The notes under the pieces are model-generated. The model was not told the DNA's origin and searched no databases. It saw only the letters and a program-made list of their open reading frames with translations. A program made the position numbers and the translations under genes. DNA of 64,000 nt from Faecalibacterium taiwanense. GTDB taxonomy: Bacteria; Bacillota; Clostridia; Oscillospirales; Ruminococcaceae. The stretch's first letter is position 1, and every line of letters begins with the position of its first letter. Shown one piece after another: positions 8,600 to 17,064 of the stretch. The stretch lies in NCBI RefSeq assembly GCF_036632915.2, contig NZ_CP155552.1, forward strand, positions 992,001 through 1,056,000, given 5' to 3'.

Positions 8600-11173
8600 T
8601 TAGTGGGCCTCCAGCCAGTTTTTGCCTGCGTGCACATCGGTGCTCAGGGGCACGGCATACTGCACGCAGCCTTCCATTTCCTCCCGCAGGATCTGCGCAG
8701 CCTTTTCGGCTTCAGCCTGCGGTGCTTCCACGATCAGTTCATCATGGACGGTCAGGATCAGGCGGCTTTCCATCTTTTCGTTCCGCAGCCGCTTCCATAC
8801 CCGCACCATAGCCAGCTTGATCACGTCGGCCGCAGTGCCCTGAATGGGGGTGTTGCGGGCCATGCGTTCGCCGCTGGAACGCACATTGAAGTTGCTGCTT
8901 GCCAGCTCCGGCAGAGCACGGCGGCGGCCGAACAGGGTGGATACATAGCCCACGGCCTTGGCATCGGCAATGGTCTTATCCATGTAGCCGCTCACCTTGG
9001 GGAACGCGGCCAGATAGTTCTTGAGGAAGGCATCTGCCTCCTTCACACTCACGCCGATGTCCTTGGCAAGGCTGTAAGCGCCCTTGCCGTACATGATGCC
9101 AAAGTTGATGGCCTTGGCAGAAGAGCGCAGCCGGGAGGTGACTTCTTCCTGCGGGATGCCGTAAATTTTTGCGGCGGTGCTGCGGTGGATGTCCTCGCCG
9201 TTCAAAAACGCCTGCTGCATGTGCTCATCGCCGGTAATGTGGGCCAGAATGCGCAGCTCGATCTGGCTGTAGTCGGCATCCACCAGCACACAGCCCGGCT
9301 TTGCAATAAAGTAGGCGCGCAGCTGGCTGCCCAGCTCGGTGCGGATGGGGATGTTCTGCAGGTTGGGGTTATCGGACGAGAGCCGTCCGGTGCGGGCCTC
9401 GGTCTGGTTGAAGGTGGAGTGGATGCGGCCATCCTCGCCAATCACCTTGAGCAGGCCCTCCACGTAGGTGGAGTTCAGCTTCTGGTAGGCGCGGTACTGC
9501 AGAATGTCCTCCACCAGCGGGTAATCCCGCAGGCTTTCCAGTGTTTCGGCATCCGTGGACCAGCCGCGCTGGGTCTTTTTGCCGTGGGGCAGGCCCATGG
9601 TGTCAAACAGCATTTCGCCCAACTGCTTGGGGCTGTTGGGGTTGAAGCTGGCGCTGCCGGTCTCCATGTGGATGCGGGTGAGCACCTGCTCCAGCTCAGT
9701 GCGCAACTTTACGCCGAACTGCTCGATGCCGTCTTTGTCCACCAGCACACCGGTGCGGGTCATATCGGCCAGCACCTGTGCCAGCGGGAACTCGATCTCA
9801 TTGTAAAGGCTGTCCTCACCGCAGGCGGTGATCTCGGCCTTCATCTTGCAGAACAGGTCTGCAAGGCGGCCTGCATCCGGGTAATCGGCACAGGTAAAGG
9901 CAGCAGCGGCGCGGTAGCTGGCGGTCAGCTCGCTGATCTGATACTTGGAAGCAGATGCATCCAGCAGGTAGGCGGCAAGCTTGCCATCCCACACGATGCT
10001 GCTGCCCCAGCCGCCTGCGGCCATGGCCTTGGCATAGAGGGGCGCTGCGTTGAACACTTCCAGCGTTACGTCTGCGTTGTCCAGCAGGCGCACAAGGTCT
10101 GCATCCTCCAGCGGGTAAACGGTGCAGTCCTGCACGGCGTACCAGTTCTCCGGCTGCAGCACCACGTTGCGGGTGCCCTGCTTGCCCATCACGGCCGGGC
10201 GCGATGCTACCAGATAGGTGCCGGAAGGGGTCAGCGGCAGAGCTTCCAGCTCTGCTTCAGCCAGTTCGATGCCGTCCTCTTCTTCCGGGGCGGCAGGTGC
10301 AATGCCGTCCAGCCCAAAGCGAGGGATCAGAGAGTGGATCTCCAATTCCTGCAAAAGGCGCACGGCCTCGGCTTTGTTGCCCTCGCCCACGGCATAGGTG
10401 CCCTCGGCCGTGTCGATGGGGGCATCGGTGCGGATGGTGCCAAGGGTGTGGCTCAGCTGGGCCATCTCGCGGCATTCCAGCAAATGTTCCCGCTGTTTGG
10501 GCTTGATGAGCTTATCGTCGATGTGCTCGTACACGCCTTCCAGCGTGCCAAAGTTCTGCACAAGGGTCAGGGCGGTCTTTTCACCAATGCCCTTCACGCC
10601 CGGAATATTATCCGAAGCATCGCCCATCAGGCTCTTCACCTCAATGAGCTGTCTGGGCTGGATGCCGTATTTTTCCTGAATGGCATCCACGTCCATCGTC
10701 ACCGTCTTGCTGCGTCCCATGACAGTGGCGGCAAGCAGCACAGTGGTGGTGTCACTGACCAGCTGCAGGCTGTCCCGGTCTCCCGTAGCAAGGAAGCAGT
10801 CGTCCTTCCGGGCGGCGCAGGCAGCGGCCAGCGTGCCAAGAATATCATCCGCTTCCCAGCCTTCGGCGGTGACGGTGCGGTAGCCGAGGTCTGCCAGAAG
10901 TTCCTTGAGCACCGGCATCTGCTGGGCCAGCTCTTCGGGCATGCCATGGCGGGTGGCCTTGTAGCCATCGTACATTTTGTGGCGGAAGGTGGGAGCCTTC
11001 AGGTCAAAGGCAACCGCCACCTCGTCGGGTTCGCACTCCTTAAGCAGGGAGAGCAGGATATTCAGAAAGCCATAGATGGCGTTGGTGTATCGTCCGTCCT
11101 TGGTGGTCAGCAGCTTGATGCCAAAAAAAGCACGGTTGGCAATGCTGTTGCCGTCAATGACCAGTAAACGCAT
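8600..11173 (-). CDS. polA: DNA polymerase I
   Basis: Pol I fills gaps and removes RNA primers during repair and lagging-strand synthesis. I chose the ATG at 11173 (MRLLVIDGNSIANRAFFGIK), with GGAGG upstream, giving 857 residues. Residues 1-290 are the 5'-3' exonuclease (FEN) domain. Residues 300-480 resemble a 3'-5' exonuclease domain, but I see no DxE motif at its start, so proofreading is probably absent, as in Bacillus Pol I. The polymerase domain has motif A DADYSQIELR, motif B RSSAKAINFGIMYGKG and motif C LTVHDELIVEAP (about residue 807). Confidence 0.97.
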   Translation of the reverse strand: MRLLVIDGNSIANRAFFGIKLLTTKDGRYTNAIYGFLNILLSLLKECEPDEVAVAFDLKAPTFRHKMYDGYKATRHGMPEELAQQMPVLKELLADLGYRTVTAEGWEADDILGTLAAACAARKDDCFLATGDRDSLQLVSDTTTVLLAATVMGRSKTVTMDVDAIQEKYGIQPRQLIEVKSLMGDASDNIPGVKGIGEKTALTLVQNFGTLEGVYEHIDDKLIKPKQREHLLECREMAQLSHTLGTIRTDAPIDTAEGTYAVGEGNKAEAVRLLQELEIHSLIPRFGLDGIAPAAPEEEDGIELAEAELEALPLTPSGTYLVASRPAVMGKQGTRNVVLQPENWYAVQDCTVYPLEDADLVRLLDNADVTLEVFNAAPLYAKAMAAGGWGSSIVWDGKLAAYLLDASASKYQISELTASYRAAAAFTCADYPDAGRLADLFCKMKAEITACGEDSLYNEIEFPLAQVLADMTRTGVLVDKDGIEQFGVKLRTELEQVLTRIHMETGSASFNPNSPKQLGEMLFDTMGLPHGKKTQRGWSTDAETLESLRDYPLVEDILQYRAYQKLNSTYVEGLLKVIGEDGRIHSTFNQTEARTGRLSSDNPNLQNIPIRTELGSQLRAYFIAKPGCVLVDADYSQIELRILAHITGDEHMQQAFLNGEDIHRSTAAKIYGIPQEEVTSRLRSSAKAINFGIMYGKGAYSLAKDIGVSVKEADAFLKNYLAAFPKVSGYMDKTIADAKAVGYVSTLFGRRRALPELASSNFNVRSSGERMARNTPIQGTAADVIKLAMVRVWKRLRNEKMESRLILTVHDELIVEAPQAEAEKAAQILREEMEGCVQYAVPLSTDVHAGKNWLEAH

Positions 11174-11209
11174 AGTCGTGTTCCTCCATTGCATTATTAC
11201 ACATTCTGC

Positions 11210-11218
11210 ATTATACCA
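11210..11218 (-). promoter_or_regulatory. Extended -10 promoter of polA
   Basis: Read on the minus strand, TGGTATAAT gives a perfect -10 hexamer with the TG extension. It lies 37 bases before the polA ATG. No good -35 is visible, as is common for extended -10 promoters. Confidence 0.55.
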
Positions 11219-11249
11219 CAAAACCGTGCCCAGCGGGGGATTTTTGCGT

Positions 11250-11293
11250 AAAAAAGAGAGAAAGCCGCCAACATGGTTGACGGCCTTCCCTCT
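11250..11293 (-). terminator. Terminator of the ferredoxin gene
   Basis: Read on the minus strand, AGAGGGAAGGCCG pairs with CGGCTTTCTCTCT and is followed by a T-run. The stem starts at the ferredoxin stop codon and separates this gene from polA. Confidence 0.8.
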
Positions 11294-11481
11294 TACTCCT
11301 CGATGCGGATCGCGCTTACCGGGCAGGCGTTGGCTGCGTCCACAGCCTGCGGCACCTCCTCCGGTGGGATCGGCCCGGGCTGGGCCACGGCCAGCGTGCC
11401 TTCCATCTGGAACACGGCGGGGCAAAGCCCGGCGCACTGGGTGCAGCCAATGCACAGATCAGGGTCAACGTATGCGTTCAT
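11293..11481 (-). CDS. Small [4Fe-4S] ferredoxin
   Basis: A 62-residue acidic electron carrier. The cluster-binding motif is CIGCTQCAGLCP, and a further Cys-Pro lies near the C-terminus (NACPVSAI). This is the single-cluster Thermotoga-type ferredoxin pattern rather than the 2[4Fe-4S] clostridial type. The ATG at 11481 (MNAYVDPDL) is preceded by an excellent AAGGAGG. The frame continues upstream, but that part has no similarity to ferredoxins. It sits alone between terminators, so its partner enzyme is not indicated by the context. Confidence 0.93.
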   Translation of the reverse strand: MNAYVDPDLCIGCTQCAGLCPAVFQMEGTLAVAQPGPIPPEEVPQAVDAANACPVSAIRIEE

Positions 11482-11596
11482 AGAAAAACCTCCTTCTGAT
11501 AATGCCCTGCGGGCAGTATGGCCCATCCGGCTGCGAATTATGCCTATGCAGAGGGCACAGGATGTGGTACAATAAAAATTCAGGAGGGTACAGACC

Positions 11597-11938
11597 ATGA
11601 ATATTCAGATCTTTGGCACAAGCAAGTGCTTTGATACCAAAAAGGCCCAGCGCTATTTCAAGGAGCGCGGCATCAAGTTCCAGATGATCGACCTCAAGGA
11701 AAAAGAGATGAGCCGCGGCGAGTTCGAGAACGTGGCCCGCGCTCTTGGCGGCTGGGAAAAGCTGGTGGACCCCAATGCGAAGGACAAGCAGACCCTTGCA
11801 CTTCTGGACGCACTGGTGGACTGGCAGAAGGAGGACAAGCTGTTTGAGAACCAGCAGCTGTTTTTAACGCCCATTGTACGCAATGGCCGCAAGGCCACCG
11901 TGGGCTACCAGCCCGATGTGTGGAAGACATGGGAATAA
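11597..11938 (+). CDS. ArsC/Spx-family thioredoxin-fold protein
   Basis: A 113-residue protein of the ArsC/Spx/YffB superfamily: MNIQIFGTSKCFDTKKAQRY, then a helical insert, then TPIVRNGRKATVGYQPDVW. Only one Cys is present in the active-site position (SKCFDTK), instead of the CxxC of Bacillus Spx. A redox or glutaredoxin-like role is possible, but arsenate reduction is not supported by context. GGAGGG lies before the ATG, and a TGGTACAAT extended -10 lies at 11565-11573. Confidence 0.85.
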   Translation: MNIQIFGTSKCFDTKKAQRYFKERGIKFQMIDLKEKEMSRGEFENVARALGGWEKLVDPNAKDKQTLALLDALVDWQKEDKLFENQQLFLTPIVRNGRKATVGYQPDVWKTWE

Positions 11939-11975
11939 GGAATGCGCTTTTCACAAAAAAACCACGGGCATAGTT

Positions 11976-12004
11976 TTGCACAATGGGCCGGTATGTGGTA
12001 TACT
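11976..12004 (+). promoter_or_regulatory. Sigma-A promoter
   Basis: TTGCAC (11976-11981), 17-bp spacer, TATACT (11999-12004) with a TG extension. It would start transcription about 35 bases before the gene at 12046. Confidence 0.75.
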
Positions 12005-12045
12005 GGACACTGTAGCATTTGAGAACCCTGGGAGATAAAACAACT

Positions 12046-12960
12046 ATGAAACATTATATTACCCCTGAAGAACATGCCCGGATGCAGCGCCGCCGCGGGC
12101 GGCAGGCACTGGGCCTTCTGGTTGCCATTCTGGTGATCGTGGGCTTTGTTACCGTGCTGCGGGCCGGTGTGGGCGCGGTGGCGAACCTGTTCGATGATAC
12201 CGCCCAAAAGCAGGAATATGAAGATAAGCTGGAAGGGCTTGTGCTGTTTGACCCCATGCCATTTGACGGCATTGAGAACATCGACGACCTGACTCTGCGC
12301 GAAGCTGCGGTGTGGGGCTGCATCTATAATATTCAGGAAACGCAGGGCGGTTTTGACAACTACAATACCGACCCCGACACCGAACAGCTGCTGCTGCCCT
12401 CGCTGGATGTGGATGCCTACCTTGCAAAGCTGCTTGGCCCCGGCTTCAAGCTGACCCACCGCAGCTTTGAGATGGAGGATATGACCATCGAGTTTGACGA
12501 TGCCACCCAGTGCTATAAGATCCCGGTCACCGGCACGGTGGGCTACTACCGCGCTGTAGTCACCAAGCTGTTCAAGCGCAGCGGCAAGCTGCATGTGACC
12601 GTGGGCTATATCCCCACCACCAGCACGGACGACAGCATCATCAATGTTTCTTCGGATACGCCCACCAAGTACATGGATTATCTGTTCGAGCGCCAGAGCG
12701 GCAGCTGGTATCTCACCGGCCTGACCGAGAGCGAGACCAAGGCCGAGAGCACGGAAAGCACACCGGCCGCGAATGTGCCGGAACCCATGGCAGAAAGCGA
12801 TGTGCAGGATGCCATTCTTGCAGCAGCCGGTTCAGATTCTGCTTCGGCTGAGGCAGACAGCACCGCTGCAGACGAGGGCGTGGATACACAGGCGGAGGAA
12901 CAGTCCGCCGACAGCACCGAGGCACAGGCGGACGAAAGCACAGCCAGCCCGGCGGCATAA
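12046..12960 (+). CDS. Membrane-anchored protein of unknown function
   Basis: I do not recognise this 304-residue protein. After a basic N-terminus (residues 1-20, Arg-rich) comes one transmembrane helix (LGLLVAILVIVGFVTVL, about residues 23-40). A soluble domain of about 190 residues follows and should lie outside the cell. It contains FDPMPFDGIENIDDLTLREA and ends in ERQSGSWYLTGL. The last 70 residues are a Ser/Thr/Ala/Glu-rich tail, possibly a wall-spanning or flexible segment. The ATG at 12046 is preceded by GGGAGA, and a good promoter lies upstream. It appears to be transcribed alone and ends at a terminator. Confidence 0.8.
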   Translation: MKHYITPEEHARMQRRRGRQALGLLVAILVIVGFVTVLRAGVGAVANLFDDTAQKQEYEDKLEGLVLFDPMPFDGIENIDDLTLREAAVWGCIYNIQETQGGFDNYNTDPDTEQLLLPSLDVDAYLAKLLGPGFKLTHRSFEMEDMTIEFDDATQCYKIPVTGTVGYYRAVVTKLFKRSGKLHVTVGYIPTTSTDDSIINVSSDTPTKYMDYLFERQSGSWYLTGLTESETKAESTESTPAANVPEPMAESDVQDAILAAAGSDSASAEADSTAADEGVDTQAEEQSADSTEAQADESTASPAA

Positions 12961-12967
12961 TACAAAA

Positions 12968-13016
12968 CAAAAATACCGGATACAAGGCAGATGCTTCGTA
13001 TCCGGTATTTTTTATT
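12968..13016. terminator. Bidirectional terminator
   Basis: AAATACCGGATAC pairs perfectly with GTATCCGGTATTT, with T-runs on either side. It lies between two converging genes and overlaps the stop codon of the glycosyltransferase. Confidence 0.9.
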
Positions 13017-14013
13017 TGAGGTCAAATTTTACGATCACCAGCCGGTACCACAGGTACGGCACCATGTTCCAGATCATCCACAGCTCCATCAGGATGTAGT
13101 TGGGCAGATCCTTCAGGCGGAAAGGCCGCTTGCCCAGCCTGCCGCTTTTCAGCAGGGCAAAGGCTTCGTGCATCCCCTTGTCCCATGCCTCGCCAAAGCC
13201 CTGTTTGTGGAACTTGTAGCACTTGAGCAGGTAGCCCACGGCCAGCGGGATGAAGTTTAAAATCAGCATCAGCAGCGGTTCGTTCTTGAGGGGCAGCAGG
13301 ATGCTGTTGCGGCCGCTCTGCTGGCTTTTGAAGGCGTTGTACTTCACCGCGCCGGTGCTGGCACCGCAGATGTGGTAGCACTTGGCGGTGGGGCAGAGCA
13401 GGTTTTTATAGCCTGCATTGTTGGCGCGCCAGCTCAGGTCCACATCCTCAAAGTAGGCAAAGAAGTTCTCGTCAAAATTGCCGATCTCGTCCAGAATGCT
13501 CTTGCGGTAGAGCGCCGCACCGCCGCAGGCCGAGAAGATGCGCTTTTGCCGGGTATAGCGGCTGGCGCGGCGGCCATCGCCGGTCTTGCAGGCAAAGCCC
13601 ATCCATGTGACATAATCGCCGGCATCGTCGGCCAGCTCCCGGTCAAAGTGTCGGATCATCAGGCTCTGCACTGCAAAGATTTTCGGGTCGGTCTCAGCGG
13701 TGCGGATCAGCTCTTCCAGCCACTGGGGTTCGGCAAAGGCATCGTTGTTGAACAGCACCACATATTCACTGTCCGCCAGCGCAATGCCCTGATTCACTGC
13801 ATGGGAAAAGCCGGTATTGGTGCCGTTTTCGATGAGGGTGAAATTTTCGCGGCTGCAATAGCTGCGGGCCTGCTCCAGACTTTCGTCGGTGGAACCGTTG
13901 TCCACCACAATGAGACGGAAGTTCTGTTCGGTCTGGGCATAGACCGACTCGATAGAATCCTTCAGCCAGCCCTTGCCGTTGATATTCGGGATCACGATAG
14001 TCGCTTTATACAT
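13012..14013 (-). CDS. Family 2 glycosyltransferase
   Basis: A 333-residue GT-A-fold glycosyltransferase, similar to rhamnosyltransferases and WcaA/WcaE-type enzymes. The N-terminus TIVIPNINGKGWLKDSIESV and VVDNGSTDES bind the nucleotide-sugar. VLFNNDAF provides the metal-binding Asp in place of a classic DxD. YFEDVDLSWRANNAGY is the typical acceptor-side ED motif of this subgroup. The C-terminal 90 residues are hydrophobic and basic and may associate with the membrane. It stands alone, so the polysaccharide it helps build is not indicated. Confidence 0.92.
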   Translation of the reverse strand: MYKATIVIPNINGKGWLKDSIESVYAQTEQNFRLIVVDNGSTDESLEQARSYCSRENFTLIENGTNTGFSHAVNQGIALADSEYVVLFNNDAFAEPQWLEELIRTAETDPKIFAVQSLMIRHFDRELADDAGDYVTWMGFACKTGDGRRASRYTRQKRIFSACGGAALYRKSILDEIGNFDENFFAYFEDVDLSWRANNAGYKNLLCPTAKCYHICGASTGAVKYNAFKSQQSGRNSILLPLKNEPLLMLILNFIPLAVGYLLKCYKFHKQGFGEAWDKGMHEAFALLKSGRLGKRPFRLKDLPNYILMELWMIWNMVPYLWYRLVIVKFDLK

Positions 14014-14069
14014 AAATACTCCTGTATTTCAGTGCAAGTTCACGGGAACAGTATAGCATATCTGCACAC

Positions 14070-14104
14070 AAAAAGAAACCGCATCCCGGCAGGATGCGGC
14101 TTCG
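14070..14104 (-). terminator. Terminator of the DUF4358 lipoprotein gene
   Basis: On the minus strand CCGCATCC-TGCC-GGGATGCGG is followed by TTTCTTTTT. Confidence 0.85.
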
Positions 14105-14116
14105 GCAGGGCAAAAA

Positions 14117-14674
14117 TTATGCGGCAAGGGCTTTCTCGATGTTGGAAAGAATGGTGTCGTGATCCTCGGCGCACACCAGAACCACCTCACCGGTGGGAGC
14201 TACGGTGACGGTGGCCGCCTTGGCGACCAGATACTGATCCTCAAGGTAGTGCTCCATGGACTGCTGCTCACTCTGCACATAGGCTTCCAGTGCGGCTTTC
14301 ACGGCATCGGTCTTGCCCTCGGCTGGCTTTACGATGGCAACGGCGTAGCTGCGCACCATCATGGAGGAAACAGAGGCGGCAAAGCTCTCGTAGCTGCCGT
14401 CCTCAAGGCCCAGCAGGGGGAACACGATGTCTTTCAGCTCGTCATTCAGCTGGTCGGCCTCATACTCGGCGCTGTAGCCGTCGATGGCGGTGAATTTGCC
14501 GTCCTCACCTTTGGTAAAGATCATATCGTATTCGTTGTCCTCGTCGGTGCGGGCATCGTGGATGATCTGGGAGTAGTCCTTCGGGGCGGAAGAGTCGGCC
14601 TTGCTGCCGGCAGAGCAGCCCACCAGAGCAAGCAGGCACAGACCGGCAAGCAGGGAAGCAATGATACGTTTCAT
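14117..14674 (-). CDS. DUF4358-domain lipoprotein
   Basis: A 185-residue secreted lipoprotein. The signal peptide MKRIIASLLAGLCLLALVGC ends in the lipobox LVGC, so Cys20 should be lipidated. The mature part matches the DUF4358 family, which is abundant in gut Clostridia: NDELKDIVFPLLGLEDGSYE, then KPAEGKTDAVKAALEAYVQS, and VAPTGEVVLVCAEDHD near the end. The family function is unknown. Good AAAGGACTT ribosome site. It has its own terminator. Confidence 0.88.
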   Translation of the reverse strand: MKRIIASLLAGLCLLALVGCSAGSKADSSAPKDYSQIIHDARTDEDNEYDMIFTKGEDGKFTAIDGYSAEYEADQLNDELKDIVFPLLGLEDGSYESFAASVSSMMVRSYAVAIVKPAEGKTDAVKAALEAYVQSEQQSMEHYLEDQYLVAKAATVTVAPTGEVVLVCAEDHDTILSNIEKALAA

Positions 14675-14825
14675 AAATGAAGTCCTTTCGTGTGTGAAAA
14701 TCTTCGTGTGAAAGCGGGCGCAGCGGTTTTGAAGCTATTGTGTGCTGTTTTACGCCTGCTATCCATAATACGAAAGAACGCCCCGGCAGAATTGCACCGC
14801 AAACGTAACTATTTTATGAACAGCG

Positions 14826-15266
14826 TTACAGCATAAGGGCATCCAGCTCGCCGTGGTTCACCGGCGTGGAAAGGATGATCTGGGTGCTGGTGGTGCCCAG
14901 CTTCTGGAACTGCAGGATCAGGTGTTCCAGCTGGGGCATGCTGCCGCAGCTCACCTTGACAAGGAAGGTGTATGCACCCGTGACGTGGTAGCACTGCAGC
15001 ACTTCCTTGCTGCTTTGCAGCAGCTCCAGAAAGGCATCCTGCTTGGAAGGTGCTACCGAAAGGCTGATGAGGGCATCCACATACATCCGGTCAGCGGGGC
15101 GGTTCAGGGTGACGGTGTAGCCGCTGATGATGCCATCCGTTTCCAGCTTGTGAATGCGGCTGGAAACAGCAGGACTGGTCAGCGATACCTGCTCGGCGAT
15201 CTCCTTGACCGGCATCCGTGCGTTCTTTGCCAGCAGGGAGAGAATCTTACGATCCAGATCATCCAT
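14826..15266 (-). CDS. Lrp/AsnC-family transcriptional regulator
   Basis: A 146-residue regulator with an N-terminal HTH (MDDLDRKILSLLAKNARMPV, then EIAEQVSLTSPAVSSRIHKL) and a C-terminal RAM domain (ISLSVAPSKQDAFLELL, YHVTGAYTFLVKV). Such proteins usually respond to amino acids. I chose ATG 15266, with AAGGAGTATTCCCC upstream; the frame extends upstream but is not Lrp-like there. The upstream region is very AT-rich, which suits autoregulation. No adjacent transport or amino-acid gene shows the target. Confidence 0.93.
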   Translation of the reverse strand: MDDLDRKILSLLAKNARMPVKEIAEQVSLTSPAVSSRIHKLETDGIISGYTVTLNRPADRMYVDALISLSVAPSKQDAFLELLQSSKEVLQCYHVTGAYTFLVKVSCGSMPQLEHLILQFQKLGTTSTQIILSTPVNHGELDALML

Positions 15267-15447
15267 GGGGAATACTCCTTTTTGAAAATATGTTGGATTG
15301 TATAAAATTTTTTGAAAGTAAAGTTTTATTGTTGGTGCAAACATACAAAAGCCAAAAAATTTTGCTTTTGCTTTGCTTTGCGTTAATTATATAAAGTTTT
15401 ATCGAAAAAGTAAAGACTTAATTTAAAGCAAAACCGGAAAATTTTGT

Positions 15448-15475
15448 TTGACAAGAAAACAAAAAGGGGTATAAT
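15448..15475 (+). promoter_or_regulatory. Strong promoter with no gene behind it
   Basis: Perfect TTGACA (15448-15453), 16-bp spacer, perfect TATAAT (15470-15475). It points away from the Lrp gene into a non-coding stretch that ends in a terminator. Confidence 0.8.
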
Positions 15476-15481
15476 ACATCA

Positions 15482-15596
15482 TGCAAGGCAGCGCAAAACA
15501 GAAAGCGCCTGCCGCTTTGAATTTGAGATTCACCACTTTATATACTTTCCCACCCCTCTATACACAAAAGCCCGCTGCCAGGCGGGTTTTTGTGTT
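15482..15596 (+). ncRNA. Candidate small RNA of about 115 nt
   Basis: This stretch lies between a consensus promoter and an intrinsic terminator. The terminator stem (ACACAAAAGCCCGC with GCGGGTTTTTGTGT) spans 15562-15596. Near the 5' end GGCAGCGC and GCGCCTGCC form a second hairpin. The only ATG lies at the expected transcription start with no ribosome site, so translation is unlikely. It does not match 6S, SRP or tmRNA as I know them. The 530-base gap between the Lrp gene and hflX otherwise holds only AT-rich DNA and a second hairpin at 15694. Confidence 0.5.
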
Positions 15597-15693
15597 TGTT
15601 GGGGATTTTTTCTTTTTGAAAAAAGCAGTGGCAGACAATGTACTCGACCCATAGAGCAGCTGCTTTCGGCTGCGACCCCGCCCGTGAAAATGC

Positions 15694-15730
15694 AAGCCCG
15701 GAAAGTCCGCAGACTTTCCGGGCTTGTTCT
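15694..15730. terminator. Hairpin downstream of hflX
   Basis: AAGCCCGGAAAGT pairs perfectly with ACTTTCCGGGCTT. It lies about 70 bases past the hflX stop, with modest T-rich flanks in both directions. Confidence 0.65.
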
Positions 15731-15798
15731 ATCTCAAAATATTATTCCGCTGATGATAGCCGGAGCACAGCGGAGGCGATTTAGATCGTGTACGCCTA

Positions 15799-17064
15799 TC
15801 AGACCAGATACCCTTCAAAGCAGTGCAGGTCTTCCGTCTTGACGATGCCCTCCAGATACAGCCCGTCCTCCCGGTATTCCTCCACCTGCACGCTGCCGCG
15901 CTCCCGCATGGGGGCGGCAAGGCCCAGTTTATCGTAGGGCAGCAGCACCTTTAAGGTGTGCACCCGGTCGCTGAGCACCTCGTCCAGCTTTGCCAGCAGG
16001 GTGTCCAGACCGTAGCCGGTCTTGGCACTGGTGAGCAGGATGTCCGGGTCAAAGCTCATGGCACCCGGCTTATCGCACTTGTTGTAGACGGTCAGGCGGG
16101 GGATGTCCGCACAGTCCAGCCCGTCCAGAACCTCGTCCGTGACGGCCAGCTGCTCTTCCCGCTGCTCATCGCCTGCGTCTGCCACACGGATGATCACGTC
16201 CGACCATGCCGCTTCTTCCAGCGTGGACTTGAAGGCTTCCACCAGATTGTGGGGCAGGCGGGACACAAAGCCCACCGTGTCCACCAGCAGCACCGCCATG
16301 CCGCTGGGCAGTATCAGCTTGCGGCTGGTGGGGTCCAGTGTGGCGAACAGCATGTCCGCTTCGGCTACGCTGGGGCCGCACAGAGCATTCATCAGGCTGG
16401 ATTTGCCCACGTTGGTATAGCCTACAAGGCTGACCACCGGCATCCCGGTCTTGGCACGGGCCTTGCGGCTCTCGCCCCGGCGCTTTTCCATTTCGGCCAG
16501 CTTTTCAGCCAGCGCATCGATGCGGGCATGCACATGGCGGCGGTCCAGTTCCAGCTTGGTCTCACCGGCACCGCGGCGGGCACCACCACCGCCGCCGCCA
16601 CCGCCGCCCTGACGGCTGAGCGCTTCGCCCATGCCCTGCAGACGGGGCAGGCGGTAGCGCAGAAGGGCCAGTTCGGTCTGCAGCTTGCCCTCGTTGGTGA
16701 CGGCGCGGCTGCGGAAAATTTCAAGGATCAGCATGGTGCGGTCGATCACTTCCAGTCCGCCCAGCGCATTGGAGATGTTGCGGATCTGGCTGCCGGTCAG
16801 TTCGCCGTCAAATACGGCGCATTCCGCGCCCAGCGTTTCGGCGGCAAGGGATGCTTCCTCCAGCTTGCCGCTACCCAGCACGATGCCGGTCTCCGGGGTC
16901 TGGCGCTTCTGGGTCACCTGTGCCACGGCTTCCATGTGGTTTGCTTCGCACAGGGCGGAAAGCTCTGCAAGGCTGCGCTCGCAGTCCCACAGGCCCTGAT
17001 CCAGCGCCAGCAGAATGACCTTCGTCGGGGGTGTTTCTACCAAAATATCGTAAAGTTCGCTCAA
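15799..17064 (-). CDS. hflX: GTPase HflX
   Basis: HflX is a ribosome-associated GTPase that splits stalled 70S ribosomes under stress. The 421-residue protein has the N-terminal HflX domain (TGIVLGSGKLEE, FDGELTGSQIRNI), then a linker with nine consecutive Gly, ahead of GAGETKLELDRR. The G domain has GYTNVGKSS (G1), DTVGFVSRLP (G3) and YNKCDK (G4). Translation appears to start at a TTG (17062-17064), preceded by AGAAAGGA at good spacing. The start overlaps the stop of the acetyltransferase gene, so the two are coupled. Confidence 0.95.
   Translation of the reverse strand: MSELYDILVETPPTKVILLALDQGLWDCERSLAELSALCEANHMEAVAQVTQKRQTPETGIVLGSGKLEEASLAAETLGAECAVFDGELTGSQIRNISNALGGLEVIDRTMLILEIFRSRAVTNEGKLQTELALLRYRLPRLQGMGEALSRQGGGGGGGGGARRGAGETKLELDRRHVHARIDALAEKLAEMEKRRGESRKARAKTGMPVVSLVGYTNVGKSSLMNALCGPSVAEADMLFATLDPTSRKLILPSGMAVLLVDTVGFVSRLPHNLVEAFKSTLEEAAWSDVIIRVADAGDEQREEQLAVTDEVLDGLDCADIPRLTVYNKCDKPGAMSFDPDILLTSAKTGYGLDTLLAKLDEVLSDRVHTLKVLLPYDKLGLAAPMRERGSVQVEEYREDGLYLEGIVKTEDLHCFEGYLV

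Noticed and set aside
7643..11167. An 1,174-codon open frame on the plus strand across tsaD and polA
   Set aside because: It is a shadow of codon bias. Both minus-strand genes have all motifs, ribosome sites and a terminator, and the plus frame has none.
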